Below are positions 27,436 through 36,913 of a stretch of DNA of 64,000 nt, piece after piece. Position 1 is the first letter of the stretch. The number at the start of each line of letters is the position of its first letter. The translations under genes were made by a program, and so were the position numbers. Under the pieces are notes generated by a model. That model saw nothing but the letters and a program-made list of their open reading frames with translations, did no database searches and had not been told where the DNA came from. This DNA is from BM714 sp964484935 (lineage in GTDB: Bacteria; Bacillota; Clostridia; Peptostreptococcales; BM714): the NCBI GenBank assembly GCA_964484935.1, contig CAZAFW010000001.1, forward strand, positions 62,001 through 126,000, read 5' to 3'.

Positions 27436-27464
27436 AGAATATCACAAAGAACTATTCCTGTCAA
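27436..27464 (-). promoter_or_regulatory. rnpB promoter
   Basis: TTGACA (perfect -35), exactly 17 bases, then TATTCT (-10). It overlaps the region just after the nif3 stop, and a start about seven bases on gives the rnpB 5' end. This is the best housekeeping promoter in the window. Confidence 0.9.
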
Positions 27465-27469
27465 AACTC

Positions 27470-28582
27470 TCACAGGTAGTATTTAAATGGATTTATGTCT
27501 GCATCAGACACATTGATTTCGCATTTGCAACCGGTGGATGCAATCTCCTCGGAAAGCATTTTTTTTATTAGATGCTTGAAAAAATCCTCACTTTCGTAAT
27601 GTCCGATATCGACAAGCGCGAGGTTGTTCATCCTGGCGAATTGAGCGTCGTGATACTTTATGTCCCCTGTCAAAAAGCATTCGACACCGCTTTTGTAAGC
27701 ATCTCTGATAAAATCGGACCCACTTCCTGTACAAAGCCCGACTTTTTCTATGATTCTTTCTTCATCACCTGTATACTTAAGGACTTGTGCAGAGAGTACA
27801 TCTTTAAGCATTCCCAGAAGCACTTTGAATTCTCTGGGTTTTGAAAGCATTCCGACTCTGCCTCCTCCTGAATTTTTCCGTATGTTTTCAAGATGTATTA
27901 TGTCGTATGCCATTTCTTCATACGGATGAACCAATTTCAATTCTTCAATCGTTGATTTTACTTTTTCAAACGGCAGAATTGTCTCAACCCGCATTTCATC
28001 AACCTTTTCCAGTTTTCCTATCTCCCCTATATGCGGATTTGCCCCATCTAGCGGTCTAAAGGAACCTATCCCCTTTGAGGAAAACGTGCAATTGCTGTAT
28101 GAACCAATGCTTCCTCCGCCCATTTCTCCCATCTTTTCAGTCACTGCTGAAACATGTTCAGACGGAACGAAAACAATAAGCTTGCAATATGCCCCCTTCT
28201 GCGGATTAAGCGCTTGTGTCCATTTTAACCCTATAAGATCTGACAGATAGTCGTTTATCCCACCTTCGTGGTTGTCGCAATTTGTATGGATTGAAAATAC
28301 CGAAATATCATTTTTTATGCAATCCATGACCAAAAGGTCTTCAGCTAAACTTGCGTCTAGGTTCCTGATAGGTTTAAAAATCAGAGGATGATGAGTTATC
28401 ACCAAGTCGGACCTGGTTTCAATTGCCTCCCTCATGACTTCAGGAGTCAATTCAAGCGCTGTCATTATGCGTTCATATTTTGTTTTGCCGCAATCTATCA
28501 TAAATCCGGTATTGTCCCAATCCTCTGCATATTCATGCGGGAATTTAATCTGCAAAATTTTCATAAGTTTTTCCCTTTTCAT
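27470..28582 (-). CDS. yqfO: Nif3-like dinuclear metal center protein (YqfO/DUF34 family)
   Basis: A 370-residue member of the Nif3/DUF34 family, long annotated as GTP cyclohydrolase 1 type 2 homologue; its true role is not settled. Metal-ligand motifs are THHPLIF near residue 63 and the C-terminal GHYESE. The extra PII-like middle domain (about residues 130-230) gives the length typical of Firmicutes. The ATG overlaps the trmK stop (ATGA), the normal yqfN-yqfO arrangement. Confidence 0.93.
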   Translation of the reverse strand: MKREKLMKILQIKFPHEYAEDWDNTGFMIDCGKTKYERIMTALELTPEVMREAIETRSDLVITHHPLIFKPIRNLDASLAEDLLVMDCIKNDISVFSIHTNCDNHEGGINDYLSDLIGLKWTQALNPQKGAYCKLIVFVPSEHVSAVTEKMGEMGGGSIGSYSNCTFSSKGIGSFRPLDGANPHIGEIGKLEKVDEMRVETILPFEKVKSTIEELKLVHPYEEMAYDIIHLENIRKNSGGGRVGMLSKPREFKVLLGMLKDVLSAQVLKYTGDEERIIEKVGLCTGSGSDFIRDAYKSGVECFLTGDIKYHDAQFARMNNLALVDIGHYESEDFFKHLIKKMLSEEIASTGCKCEINVSDADINPFKYYL

Positions 28583-29277
28583 ATTGCTTTCAAAACCTCC
28601 TTAAGCCTTTCTATGCGGTCAATTATTTCAAGGGTTTTTTTATCCATCAATTCCGACTCGACAGCATTTTGCTTTATGTTATTAAGTATTTTTTCGTATT
28701 TGGCTATTTTATTGTTAACAAAATCCATAAGCAGGGGATCTTTTTCCTCAAGCATTTTAATACCTATTTCGCCATAGACCAAATTCTCACAGGAATCTTT
28801 ACCTCTTTCAACCAACATAATTTCATAAAATTTTTTCCTATCCCTGGCTATCCGTTCGGATATGACCCTGTAGCTATTCCCTCTAAGCCATTTCCTCAAT
28901 TCCGGCTGGGCCACCATTGGTTGAAGAACAAGCCTCGGGTTAACCTCTGAAATAAATCTTTCTCCTTCTATAAGAATATCCCTAATGAGAAGGCCTCCCA
29001 TACCTGCAATTATAACTTTGTCGACATGCTCTCCATTTATGGGTTCCAACCCGTTTCCCAGTTTGAGTTCTATTGTTTTATCCATCCCCTGGGCTTCAAC
29101 CATCCTTCTTGCGTTGTCCAAAGGTCCCGGATTTACATCAGTAGCAAATATTTTCGGGCTGATTCCATTTTCAACCAAATAAATCGGTATGTATCCATGG
29201 TCAGTCCCGATATCCGCGACACGTTCTCCTTTTTCTACATATTCAGCTATGGCTTGAAGCCTTGGGTCCAATTTCAA
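28579..29277 (-). CDS. trmK: tRNA (adenine(22)-N1)-methyltransferase TrmK
   Basis: Methylates N1 of A22 in the D-loop of certain tRNAs. It has 232 residues with the SAM loop VADIGTDHGYIPIYL at residues 20-34 and IIAGMGGLLIRDIL near residue 90. The start codon is TTG at 29277 with AAGGAGG seven bases upstream. It follows rpoD by 42 bases and is coupled to yqfO. Confidence 0.95.
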   Translation of the reverse strand: MKLDPRLQAIAEYVEKGERVADIGTDHGYIPIYLVENGISPKIFATDVNPGPLDNARRMVEAQGMDKTIELKLGNGLEPINGEHVDKVIIAGMGGLLIRDILIEGERFISEVNPRLVLQPMVAQPELRKWLRGNSYRVISERIARDRKKFYEIMLVERGKDSCENLVYGEIGIKMLEEKDPLLMDFVNNKIAKYEKILNNIKQNAVESELMDKKTLEIIDRIERLKEVLKAI

Positions 29278-29319
29278 TTTGAATCCTCCTTAAAAATAAA
29301 GATTCGCATAAGCGAACCC

Positions 29320-30423
29320 CTATTCCAAATAATCTTTAAGTTTTTTGCTTCTGCTTGGATGTTTCAGTTTCCTCAATGCCTTGGCTTCAATCTGACGGAT
29401 TCGTTCCCTTGTGACATCAAATTTCTTGCCGACTTCCTCGAGTGTCCTCGCCCTTCCATCTTCAAGTCCGAAACGCAATTTCAAAACCTTTTGTTCCCTC
29501 GGCGTCAATGTGTCCAAAACTTCAATCAATTGTTCCTTGAGCATCGAAAAGGCTGCCGCCTCTGCCGGTGCCGGCGCATCGATGTCAGGTATGAAATCTC
29601 CAAGATGACTGTCCTCTTCTTCTCCTATAGGAGTTTCAAGCGACACTGGTTCCTGTGCTATTTTCAGTATTTCCCTGACTTTTTCGACCGGCATGTCCAT
29701 TTCTTCTGCAATCTCCTCTGGTTTCGGCTCTCTTCCAAGTTCCTGCAGTAATTGCCTGGACACGCGAATCAATTTATTGATTGTTTCAACCATATGCACA
29801 GGTATTCTTATAGTCCTCGCCTGATCTGCAATTGCCCTTGTTATTGCCTGCCTGATCCACCAAGTCGCATAAGTGCTGAATTTATATCCTTTTCGCCAAT
29901 CGAATTTCTCAACTGCCTTGATAAGACCCAAATTGCCTTCCTGTATAAGGTCCAAAAACAGCATTCCCCTTCCAACGTATCTCTTGGCTATGCTTACAAC
30001 CAATCTCAAGTTTGCTTCACACAGCTTTCTTCTGGCTTCCTCATTTCCAGCTTCCATTGCCTGGGCAAGCTCAATTTCTTCTGTAGCCGTCAAAAGAGGT
30101 ACTTTGCCTATTTCTTTCAAGTACATTCTTACAGGGTCATCTATATTTACGCCCTTTGGAACTGCTATTTCCTTCTCTTTTACATCTTTATCCTCCGATT
30201 TGTCTACATCGGCCAAATCGATGATATCATCTTTGTCGCCAAGGATTTCAACTCCTGCAGAAGTTAAAGAGTCATAAATCTCCTCTATGTCATCTTTGTC
30301 CAAGTCGATTTTCTCAAAAGCTTCGGCAATCTCCGAATATGTCAGACTACCTTTTTTCTTTCCCTTTTGAACAAGCAACAATACATTTTCGTCGCTTTTT
30401 TTCTTTTCTTTTGGGTTTTTAAT
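29320..30423 (-). CDS. rpoD: primary RNA polymerase sigma factor RpoD (SigA); probable ATT start
   Basis: Housekeeping sigma-70. Visible are region 1.1-like KGSLTYSEIAEAF, region 1.2 (DDPVRMYLKEIGKVPLL), region 2 with DLIQEGNLGLIKAVEKFDW and YATWWIRQAI, and region 4 with the HTH TLEEVGKKFDVTRERIRQIE. No ATG, GTG or TTG lies at the right distance from the strong GGGAGGGGAG at 30428-30437; the codon six bases after its G-rich core is ATT (30421-30423), overlapping the dnaG stop. An ATT start gives 367 residues. The alternative is an ATG at 30471 inside dnaG without a good ribosome site. Start confidence is moderate, identity certain. Confidence 0.95.
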   Translation of the reverse strand: MKNPKEKKKSDENVLLLVQKGKKKGSLTYSEIAEAFEKIDLDKDDIEEIYDSLTSAGVEILGDKDDIIDLADVDKSEDKDVKEKEIAVPKGVNIDDPVRMYLKEIGKVPLLTATEEIELAQAMEAGNEEARRKLCEANLRLVVSIAKRYVGRGMLFLDLIQEGNLGLIKAVEKFDWRKGYKFSTYATWWIRQAITRAIADQARTIRIPVHMVETINKLIRVSRQLLQELGREPKPEEIAEEMDMPVEKVREILKIAQEPVSLETPIGEEEDSHLGDFIPDIDAPAPAEAAAFSMLKEQLIEVLDTLTPREQKVLKLRFGLEDGRARTLEEVGKKFDVTRERIRQIEAKALRKLKHPSRSKKLKDYLE

Positions 30424-32257
30424 TTGACTCCCCTCCCTTCTTTTGCCCCGGTGGCAACAAATCAAACTCATTCAATTCATTCATCCGGTTTCTTAAATTT
30501 CTATAACGATTCAGTTCGTTATATAGTTCTTTAATCCTAATCAAATCTCCTTCTTTTTCAAGCTTATTTTTGTCGAATCCTTTCAGTTCATTTTCTATCC
30601 TGTTCATACGCATAGCGACAAGACATCCAAAAACAACTTCTCGCGGGTTTTTATCTGAAATTATGGCTGAAATATCCATTGATGAAATTTCGGTCAATTC
30701 TTCAATGCTTTCAATGTCAAGCGACTCTGCCATGCTCCCTTGAAAAGCAATATCATTATTGACATATTCGATCCCCAATGAATGAAATATCTTTTTATGG
30801 GCCTCCAATTCGAAATCGCATTCCTCAATGATTTTCTCCATACTGCGAAAAATTTCTTTTTCACTCATCAAAAGCCCTAACAGTATTTTTGCCGTTTCAT
30901 ATTTCTTTCTTTTGTCAACCTTGTATATTCGGTTGCCGCCGCCACGCTTGTACATTTGGGCCGCTTGTCTGTTAGAAAAAGCTTTTTCAAGCAGACCGCC
31001 GATTTCATGCTCTTCATTTTTGATTTTCTTTAGATAAACTTCTCTTTGCAAAGGCTCCGATATGGTATCAAACAATTTTTTAAGCTCTTCCAAATATTCA
31101 ATCCTTTCCTGCGGATTTGACCTTTCAAACCTGTTTCTCAATAACCCTATGCGATAATCCAAAACAGGCAAAGCCTTATGCATTTTGTCTTTATAAGCAT
31201 CCACTCCATTTATTTTTACATATTCATCCGGATCCTTGGCTCCTTCCAGATGAATGACCTTTATTTTGCAATTCGTTTTTTCTAAAATCCCCATCGCCTT
31301 GATTGTTGCCTTTTCACCGGCAGAGTCAGAATCATAGGACAATATTATTTCCTTGCCGTAACGTTTAAGCAAATTTGCATGGTCTTCAGTCAAAGCCGTA
31401 CCCAGTGAAGCGACAGTATTTTTTATTCCTCTTGAATACAAGGCTATGACATCCATGTATCCTTCCACAATTAAGAGTTTTTTTTCTTCTCCTGTATGCT
31501 TTTTGGCAAAATTCAACCCAAACAAGAGATTCCTTTTATTGAATAGTTCGGTCTCGGGGGAGTTCAGATACTTAGGTATGCCGTCATCCAAAACCCTGCC
31601 TCCAAAACCGACGATTCTGCCTCTAATGTCGAATATTGGGAACATTATTCTATTTCTGAACCTGTCGTAATATCCAGAGCTTTTATCCCTCTTGATTATC
31701 AACCCGCATCGTTCCATATCTTCGAGTGAAAAACCTTTGCTTTTATTAAGATGCCTTATGGCGCCATCCCATTTTTCGGTTGCAAATCCCAAACCAAAAG
31801 TTTTTATTGTCTTGATGTTTATTTCCCTATTCTTAAGATAATCGAGTGCGGAAACATTATTTTTGAGGTTGTTGTAATAATAAATCGCAGCTTCCCTCAT
31901 CAAATCATATAAAAGAGACTTGTCCCTCACTATCTTTGTGTTATCATGTTTTTTCAGATAATCCTCCAGCCTTATTCCATTTTGTTCGGCTAGATACTCC
32001 AACGCGTCTACGAAATCGAGCTTTTCCATGTTGATTATAAATTCTATAACGTCACCGGAGGCGCCACATCCAAAACAATGATATCTTTGACGGTCTTCCG
32101 AAACTATGAAAGACGGAGTCTTTTCATTATGAAAAGGACAAAGACCCTTATGGTTTTTTCCGGTTTTTTTCAATTTTACATATTGTGAAACCACTGCCAC
32201 GATATCCGATCTGTTGACAACCTCTTCAATTAATGCGTCCGTATAAGATCTTTGCAT
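30419..32257 (-). CDS. dnaG: DNA primase
   Basis: Makes RNA primers for replication. It is 612 residues: an N-terminal CHC2 zinc finger (C40, H43, C61, C64), a catalytic TOPRIM core with VEGYMDVIALYSRG and LSYDSDSAG, and a C-terminal helicase-binding domain. It heads the dnaG-rpoD-trmK-yqfO operon, the macromolecular synthesis arrangement of Firmicutes. A TATAAT lies in the 93-base gap upstream, but its -35 is weak. Confidence 0.98.
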   Translation of the reverse strand: MQRSYTDALIEEVVNRSDIVAVVSQYVKLKKTGKNHKGLCPFHNEKTPSFIVSEDRQRYHCFGCGASGDVIEFIINMEKLDFVDALEYLAEQNGIRLEDYLKKHDNTKIVRDKSLLYDLMREAAIYYYNNLKNNVSALDYLKNREINIKTIKTFGLGFATEKWDGAIRHLNKSKGFSLEDMERCGLIIKRDKSSGYYDRFRNRIMFPIFDIRGRIVGFGGRVLDDGIPKYLNSPETELFNKRNLLFGLNFAKKHTGEEKKLLIVEGYMDVIALYSRGIKNTVASLGTALTEDHANLLKRYGKEIILSYDSDSAGEKATIKAMGILEKTNCKIKVIHLEGAKDPDEYVKINGVDAYKDKMHKALPVLDYRIGLLRNRFERSNPQERIEYLEELKKLFDTISEPLQREVYLKKIKNEEHEIGGLLEKAFSNRQAAQMYKRGGGNRIYKVDKRKKYETAKILLGLLMSEKEIFRSMEKIIEECDFELEAHKKIFHSLGIEYVNNDIAFQGSMAESLDIESIEELTEISSMDISAIISDKNPREVVFGCLVAMRMNRIENELKGFDKNKLEKEGDLIRIKELYNELNRYRNLRNRMNELNEFDLLPPGQKKGGESN

Positions 32258-32350
32258 CTTTATCCACCCCGCAAATTTGACGAATTATATTATTTCTACA
32301 AATTTCTCAGTTTCCCTGCAAAAATTCAATTAGTCGCAATATTCATTTTT

Positions 32351-33349
32351 TTACACCCAGTATTTTGGGATATATATGTCCTTGAATTTCTTTACCGCAA
32401 ATCGATCCGACATGCCGGCTATATAATCTTTGACCCCTTGGTCTTTCCCGCTCTTCCTTCTGATATTTTCCGGCAATTCTTCAGGATGTTCCTTAAAATA
32501 ATCATAAAGTTGTTCAATGATCTTTTGGGCCTTTCCTTCTTCCCCTTTTGCTTCCGTATTCAGATAAATATGTTCAAACATAAAATCCCTCAATTTGTTA
32601 GTATGGTATTCGAACCCTTCACTCATTTTGATGCAGTTCCCGTTTATGCTGTTCTCTATCACATCCACAACCATCGAATTTATACGCTCTCCATGACTGT
32701 TCCCCAAGCATTCCAAGCACTCCTTGGGTATTTGCCTTTCTTCAAGCATTCCAGCACGTGCTGCATCGTCAATGTCATGATTGATATATGCGATTCTGTC
32801 GCTTAGGCGAACAATATTCCCCTCTAGTGTCTTGCATTCCTCATTCCCACTATGATGGAGTATGCCGTCTCTGACTTCATGTGTCAAATTCAATCCGAAT
32901 CCTTCATACCTTCCGTCTTCAAGAAGATCGACAACTCTGAGGCTTTGCTCATTGTGGATGAAACCACCAGGATGGATTTTATTCAATACAGTTTCTCCGC
33001 AATGTCCAAAAGGAGTATGTCCCAAATCATGGGCAAGGGCTATGGCCTCTGTAAGGTCTTCGTTAAGCTTTAATGCCCTAGCAATAGTTCTTGAAATTTG
33101 GGCCACTTCTAATGTATGAGTCAAACGTGTCCTGTAGTGGTCTCCTTCCGGCGAAAGAAAAACCTGCGTTTTATGCTTTAGTCTTCTAAAAGATTTTGAG
33201 TGTATAACCCTGTCTCTGTCTCTCTGAAATGACGTTCTTATGCTGCATTGAAGCTCGTTTTTTCTTCTCCCAAGTGTTTGGGATGAAAAACATGCTTTAT
33301 TTGAAAGCCATTCTTTTTCCAATTTTTCATATTTAAGCCTGAAATCCAT
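32351..33349 (-). CDS. dgt: deoxyguanosinetriphosphate triphosphohydrolase-like protein
   Basis: HD-domain hydrolase that releases tripolyphosphate from dNTPs, so trimming dNTP pools. It has 332 residues, with RTRLTHTLEV (H78) and AHDLGHTPFGHCGE (H107, D108) giving the HD metal site. It stands directly upstream of dnaG, as in many Clostridia, which places pool control next to priming. The HD family has several substrate preferences, so dGTP specificity is not assured. Confidence 0.93.
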   Translation of the reverse strand: MDFRLKYEKLEKEWLSNKACFSSQTLGRRKNELQCSIRTSFQRDRDRVIHSKSFRRLKHKTQVFLSPEGDHYRTRLTHTLEVAQISRTIARALKLNEDLTEAIALAHDLGHTPFGHCGETVLNKIHPGGFIHNEQSLRVVDLLEDGRYEGFGLNLTHEVRDGILHHSGNEECKTLEGNIVRLSDRIAYINHDIDDAARAGMLEERQIPKECLECLGNSHGERINSMVVDVIENSINGNCIKMSEGFEYHTNKLRDFMFEHIYLNTEAKGEEGKAQKIIEQLYDYFKEHPEELPENIRRKSGKDQGVKDYIAGMSDRFAVKKFKDIYIPKYWV

Positions 33350-33402
33350 AAGACAGCCTCCATTCCTTTATATTCTATATTAATTATACAACAACAAAAG
33401 GG

Positions 33403-33446
33403 AAAACCCTTTAAAAAGAACATTTCTGTTCATTTTGAAGGGTTTT
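33403..33446 (-). terminator. long hairpin terminator after ppdK
   Basis: AAAACCCTT and AAGGGTTTT form the base of a stem that continues through AAAA/TTTT and GAACA/TGTTC to a short loop, about 20 bp in all, only 14 bases after the ppdK stop. The T-run after the base is broken by CCC, so it may act partly as an mRNA-stabilising structure. Confidence 0.75.
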
Positions 33447-33460
33447 AATTCATTCTGCTA

Positions 33461-36082
33461 TTATTTATTCTTTATTGCTGCGTGTGCTGCGGATAATCTT
33501 GCAACTGGAACTCTAAACGGCGAGCATGATACATAATCAAGCCCTATCCTGTGGCAAAATTCTATCGAATCTGGCTCGCCTCCATGCTCTCCACAAATGC
33601 CTAGCTTGATGCCCGGCCGTGTTTTCCTGCCAAGCTCTATCGCCATGGTCATCAGTTTTCCTATGCCCTTTTGGTCAAGTTTCGCGAAAGGATCACTTTC
33701 AAAAATATTCTTTTGAACATATTCATTAATAAACTTGCCGGCATCATCCCTGGAAAATCCAAAGCCCATTTGCGTAAGGTCGTTGGTGCCGAAAGAGAAA
33801 AATTCAGCGTGCTTCGCTATCTCGTCAGCCGTAAGGGCCGCTCTCGGAACCTCTATCATTGTCCCTACCATATACTCCAAGGAATCTCCGGTTTTCTCAA
33901 GTATTGCATCTATTGTCCTTATGACGAGTTCTCGGTTGTATTTGATTTCATTTTCATGCCCAACCAGCGGAATCATTATTTCAGGTTTTATTTCCAGACC
34001 GGTTTCTGCTTTGACTTTCAAAGCCGCCTTTGCTATAGCAGCAACCTGCATTTCATAAATTTCTGGATATGTTATTGAAAGTCTGCAGCCTCTGTGTCCG
34101 AGCATGGGATTTACTTCTTTCAAAAGTTCCACTTTTTCCTTAAGGCGCTCGAATTCAACTCCTATTTTGGCAGAAAGTTCAATGATTTCCGCCTCGTCCT
34201 TCGGAAGAAATTCATGAAGTGGAGGATCAAGAAGTCTTATTGTCACAGGGCGTTCTTCCATGGCTTTGAATATTCCTTCAAAATCCTCCATTTGGAAGGG
34301 AAGAAGATGTTTAAGAGCCCTTTTGCGTTCCAACAAGTTTTCTGCCACAATCATCTGTCTTACATAGTTGATTCTGTTTTCATCAAAAAACATGTGCTCT
34401 GTCCTGCAAAGTCCAATGCCTTCGGCGCCAAATTCAACAGCTGCCTGGGCGTCTCTTGGAGTATCTGCGTTTGTCCTTATTTTAAGGCTTCTTACTTTAT
34501 CAGACAATTCCATTATCTTTGCAAAACTTCCTGTGAGATGGGCTTCTCTGGTCTTGATGACTCCCTTGTAAACTTCACCTGTATTTCCGTTAAGGGAAAT
34601 GAAATCCCCTTCTCTGAAAATCATATCGCCTATCTTGAACATAAGATTCTTTTCGTCAACCTTGATATCACCGCATCCAGCTATGCAACACTTGCCCATC
34701 CCTCTTGCCACTACAGCCGCATGTGATGTCATTCCGCCTCTTGATGTGAGCACACCATCAGCCGCAACCATTCCTTCAATATCTTCGGGAGATGTTTCTG
34801 TTCTAACAAGTATCGCCTTGCATCCATTTGATACCGCCCTGACTACGGATTCGGCAGTGAAATAAACCATTCCTGAAGCAGCCCCGGGTGAAGCGGGCAA
34901 ACCCCTAGTCATCGGTTTGCTCTCTGCCAATTCCTTTTCGTTAAATGTCGGGTGGAGAAGCTGGTCTATCTGTTCAGGTTTTACTCTAAGCAAAGCTTCT
35001 TCCTTGTCTATGAGTCCTTCCTCAACCATTTCAACTGCAATATTGACTGCCGCAAAAGCCGTCCTCTTTCCTGTTCTGGTCTGAAGCAGGAAGAGTTTGC
35101 TTTTTTCTATTGTGAATTCAATATCCTGAGTGTCTTTATAATGCTTTTCAAGCTTGTCGGCTATATCCATGAATTCGTTGTAAACCGCGGGCATTACATC
35201 CTTCAGTTCGTCAATTGACTTTGGCGTCCTTATGCCTGCAACGACATCTTCTCCCTGGGCGTTCATGAGGAATTCACCAAATACTTTGTTCTCTCCAGTT
35301 GCTGGATTCCTTGTAAATGCGACGCCAGTGCCTGAATCTTCACCCATGTTCCCGAAAACCATGGATTGCACATTCACCGCAGTGCCGTAATGGTCCGGAA
35401 TACCGTTGATTTTTCTGTAAATTTTTGCCCTTTGATTGTTCCAAGAATCAAAAACCGCCTCGACGGCTTTCAGCAATTGTTCCTTGGGCTCCTGTGAAAA
35501 ATCTTCGCCTGTCTCTTCTTTGACAATAGCCTTGTATTCCTTGATTATTTTCTTCAAGTCGTCAACTGTCAATTCTGTATCGTTTGAATACCCGCCTCTT
35601 TCTTTAATGTTTTCCAACACTGCATCAAACTTGTATTTATGTATTTTTAAAACAACATCGGAGAACATCTGGATAAATCTTCTGTAACTGTCATATGCAA
35701 AGCGTTCATTGTCCGTCAAATCGGCCAAGCCTTCCACAGCTATGTCGTTGAGCCCCAGGTTAAGTACCGTATCCATCATCCCCGGCATCGAAACGACAGC
35801 TCCTGAACGAACAGACACCAGCAAAGGATTGGCATTGTCCCCGAATTTTTTTCCTGTCATTTCTTCGAGTTTCATGATTTTATCAAAAATCTCTTTTCTC
35901 AGCGTGTCTTTTAATTTTTTTCCTTCTTCGTAATAATTGTTGCATGCTTGTGTTGTAATTGTAAAACCTTCAGGCACGGGCAGTCCAATATTTTTCATTT
36001 CTGCCAAATTTGCGCCTTTCCCCCCCAAAAGACTTTTCAGGTCCTTGTTTCCCTCACTGAAAAGATAAACGAATTCACTCAT
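33461..36082 (-). CDS. ppdK: pyruvate, phosphate dikinase
   Basis: Interconverts pyruvate, ATP and phosphate with PEP, AMP and pyrophosphate; in anaerobes it serves PPi-linked glycolysis or gluconeogenesis. The 873-residue product has an N-terminal ATP-grasp nucleotide-binding domain, the swivelling domain with GGMTSHAAVV (catalytic H454, regulatory T452), and a C-terminal PEP/pyruvate barrel with GTNDLTQM. It lies 15 bases after its regulator gene yqfL. AAGGGAGGG precedes the ATG. Confidence 0.98.
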   Translation of the reverse strand: MSEFVYLFSEGNKDLKSLLGGKGANLAEMKNIGLPVPEGFTITTQACNNYYEEGKKLKDTLRKEIFDKIMKLEEMTGKKFGDNANPLLVSVRSGAVVSMPGMMDTVLNLGLNDIAVEGLADLTDNERFAYDSYRRFIQMFSDVVLKIHKYKFDAVLENIKERGGYSNDTELTVDDLKKIIKEYKAIVKEETGEDFSQEPKEQLLKAVEAVFDSWNNQRAKIYRKINGIPDHYGTAVNVQSMVFGNMGEDSGTGVAFTRNPATGENKVFGEFLMNAQGEDVVAGIRTPKSIDELKDVMPAVYNEFMDIADKLEKHYKDTQDIEFTIEKSKLFLLQTRTGKRTAFAAVNIAVEMVEEGLIDKEEALLRVKPEQIDQLLHPTFNEKELAESKPMTRGLPASPGAASGMVYFTAESVVRAVSNGCKAILVRTETSPEDIEGMVAADGVLTSRGGMTSHAAVVARGMGKCCIAGCGDIKVDEKNLMFKIGDMIFREGDFISLNGNTGEVYKGVIKTREAHLTGSFAKIMELSDKVRSLKIRTNADTPRDAQAAVEFGAEGIGLCRTEHMFFDENRINYVRQMIVAENLLERKRALKHLLPFQMEDFEGIFKAMEERPVTIRLLDPPLHEFLPKDEAEIIELSAKIGVEFERLKEKVELLKEVNPMLGHRGCRLSITYPEIYEMQVAAIAKAALKVKAETGLEIKPEIMIPLVGHENEIKYNRELVIRTIDAILEKTGDSLEYMVGTMIEVPRAALTADEIAKHAEFFSFGTNDLTQMGFGFSRDDAGKFINEYVQKNIFESDPFAKLDQKGIGKLMTMAIELGRKTRPGIKLGICGEHGGEPDSIEFCHRIGLDYVSCSPFRVPVARLSAAHAAIKNK

Positions 36083-36097
36083 TTAAAAACCCTCCCT

Positions 36098-36913
36098 TTA
36101 ATAAATATTATTTTCTTTCATTATCTGTATAATCGTGTTTGCGCTTTCTTCAATGGCTTTATTGGAGACATTGATAAAAGGGCATCCGATTTTTTTCATC
36201 AGTTTTTCCGCATATTCCAATTCTTCCATTATTCTGTTCATATCAGCATAAATGGCTCCATTGCTTAGTCCCATGCTTTTAAGCCTTTCAAGGCGTATTT
36301 CATTGAGCTTTTCGGGTTCGGTAATCAGACCGACAATCCTTTTTGCAGGTATTTCAAAAAGTTCATTAGGAACCGGAACTTCTGGAACAAGAGGAATATT
36401 CGCAACCTTTATGTTTTTATGGGCCAAATACATGCTAAGCGGGGTCTTTGAAGTCCTTGAAACACCAATGAGAACGATATCGGCTTTCTTTATTCCCCTT
36501 GGGTCCTTGCCGTCGTCGTATTTTACTGCAAACTCGACAGCCGCCACTTTTTTAAAGTACTTGTCGTCAAGTCTTCTGATTGTCCCCGGCTGATTCAGCG
36601 GTTCGGTACCGATAGCCTTTTTGAATGTTCCAATAAGCGGACTGAGTATGTCATTGTAAACTACTCCACGGGACTTGCATTCATCTACAATTATTCTTCT
36701 CAATTCAGGCACAACGATTGTAAAAGCCACAACTGCATTCTGCTTTTCAGCCTCATCTACCACATCGAATATTTTATCTTCATTGTCGGTAAATGCGTAT
36801 CTCTTCAAAACATAATTGTTTCCCTTGAATTGTCCAAGAACCGCCCTGACAACTTGTTCAGCCGTTTCTCCAATTGAATCGGAAACAATGAAAATCACAA
36901 TCTGATTATGCAT
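36098..36913 (-). CDS. yqfL: PPDK regulatory kinase/phosphorylase (DUF299)
   Basis: Bifunctional regulator that inactivates PPDK by ADP-dependent phosphorylation of the threonine two residues before the catalytic histidine, and reverses it with phosphate. It has 271 residues with the P-loop-like GVSRTSKTPLSMYLA near residue 147 and VSDSIGETAE at the N-terminus. The start at 36913 follows GGAGGGC inside the ccpN 3' end, so the two are coupled. Its place directly before ppdK makes PPDK, rather than PEP synthase, the likely target. Confidence 0.95.
   Translation of the reverse strand: MHNQIVIFIVSDSIGETAEQVVRAVLGQFKGNNYVLKRYAFTDNEDKIFDVVDEAEKQNAVVAFTIVVPELRRIIVDECKSRGVVYNDILSPLIGTFKKAIGTEPLNQPGTIRRLDDKYFKKVAAVEFAVKYDDGKDPRGIKKADIVLIGVSRTSKTPLSMYLAHKNIKVANIPLVPEVPVPNELFEIPAKRIVGLITEPEKLNEIRLERLKSMGLSNGAIYADMNRIMEELEYAEKLMKKIGCPFINVSNKAIEESANTIIQIMKENNIY

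Noticed and set aside
27297..27479. 60-codon plus-strand frame across rnpB
   Set aside because: It is antisense to the conserved core of the RNase P RNA gene.
29026..29751. 241-codon plus-strand open frame opposite trmK and rpoD
   Set aside because: Spans two real genes and the gap between them on the opposite strand; Phe/Cys-rich composition typical of an antisense frame.
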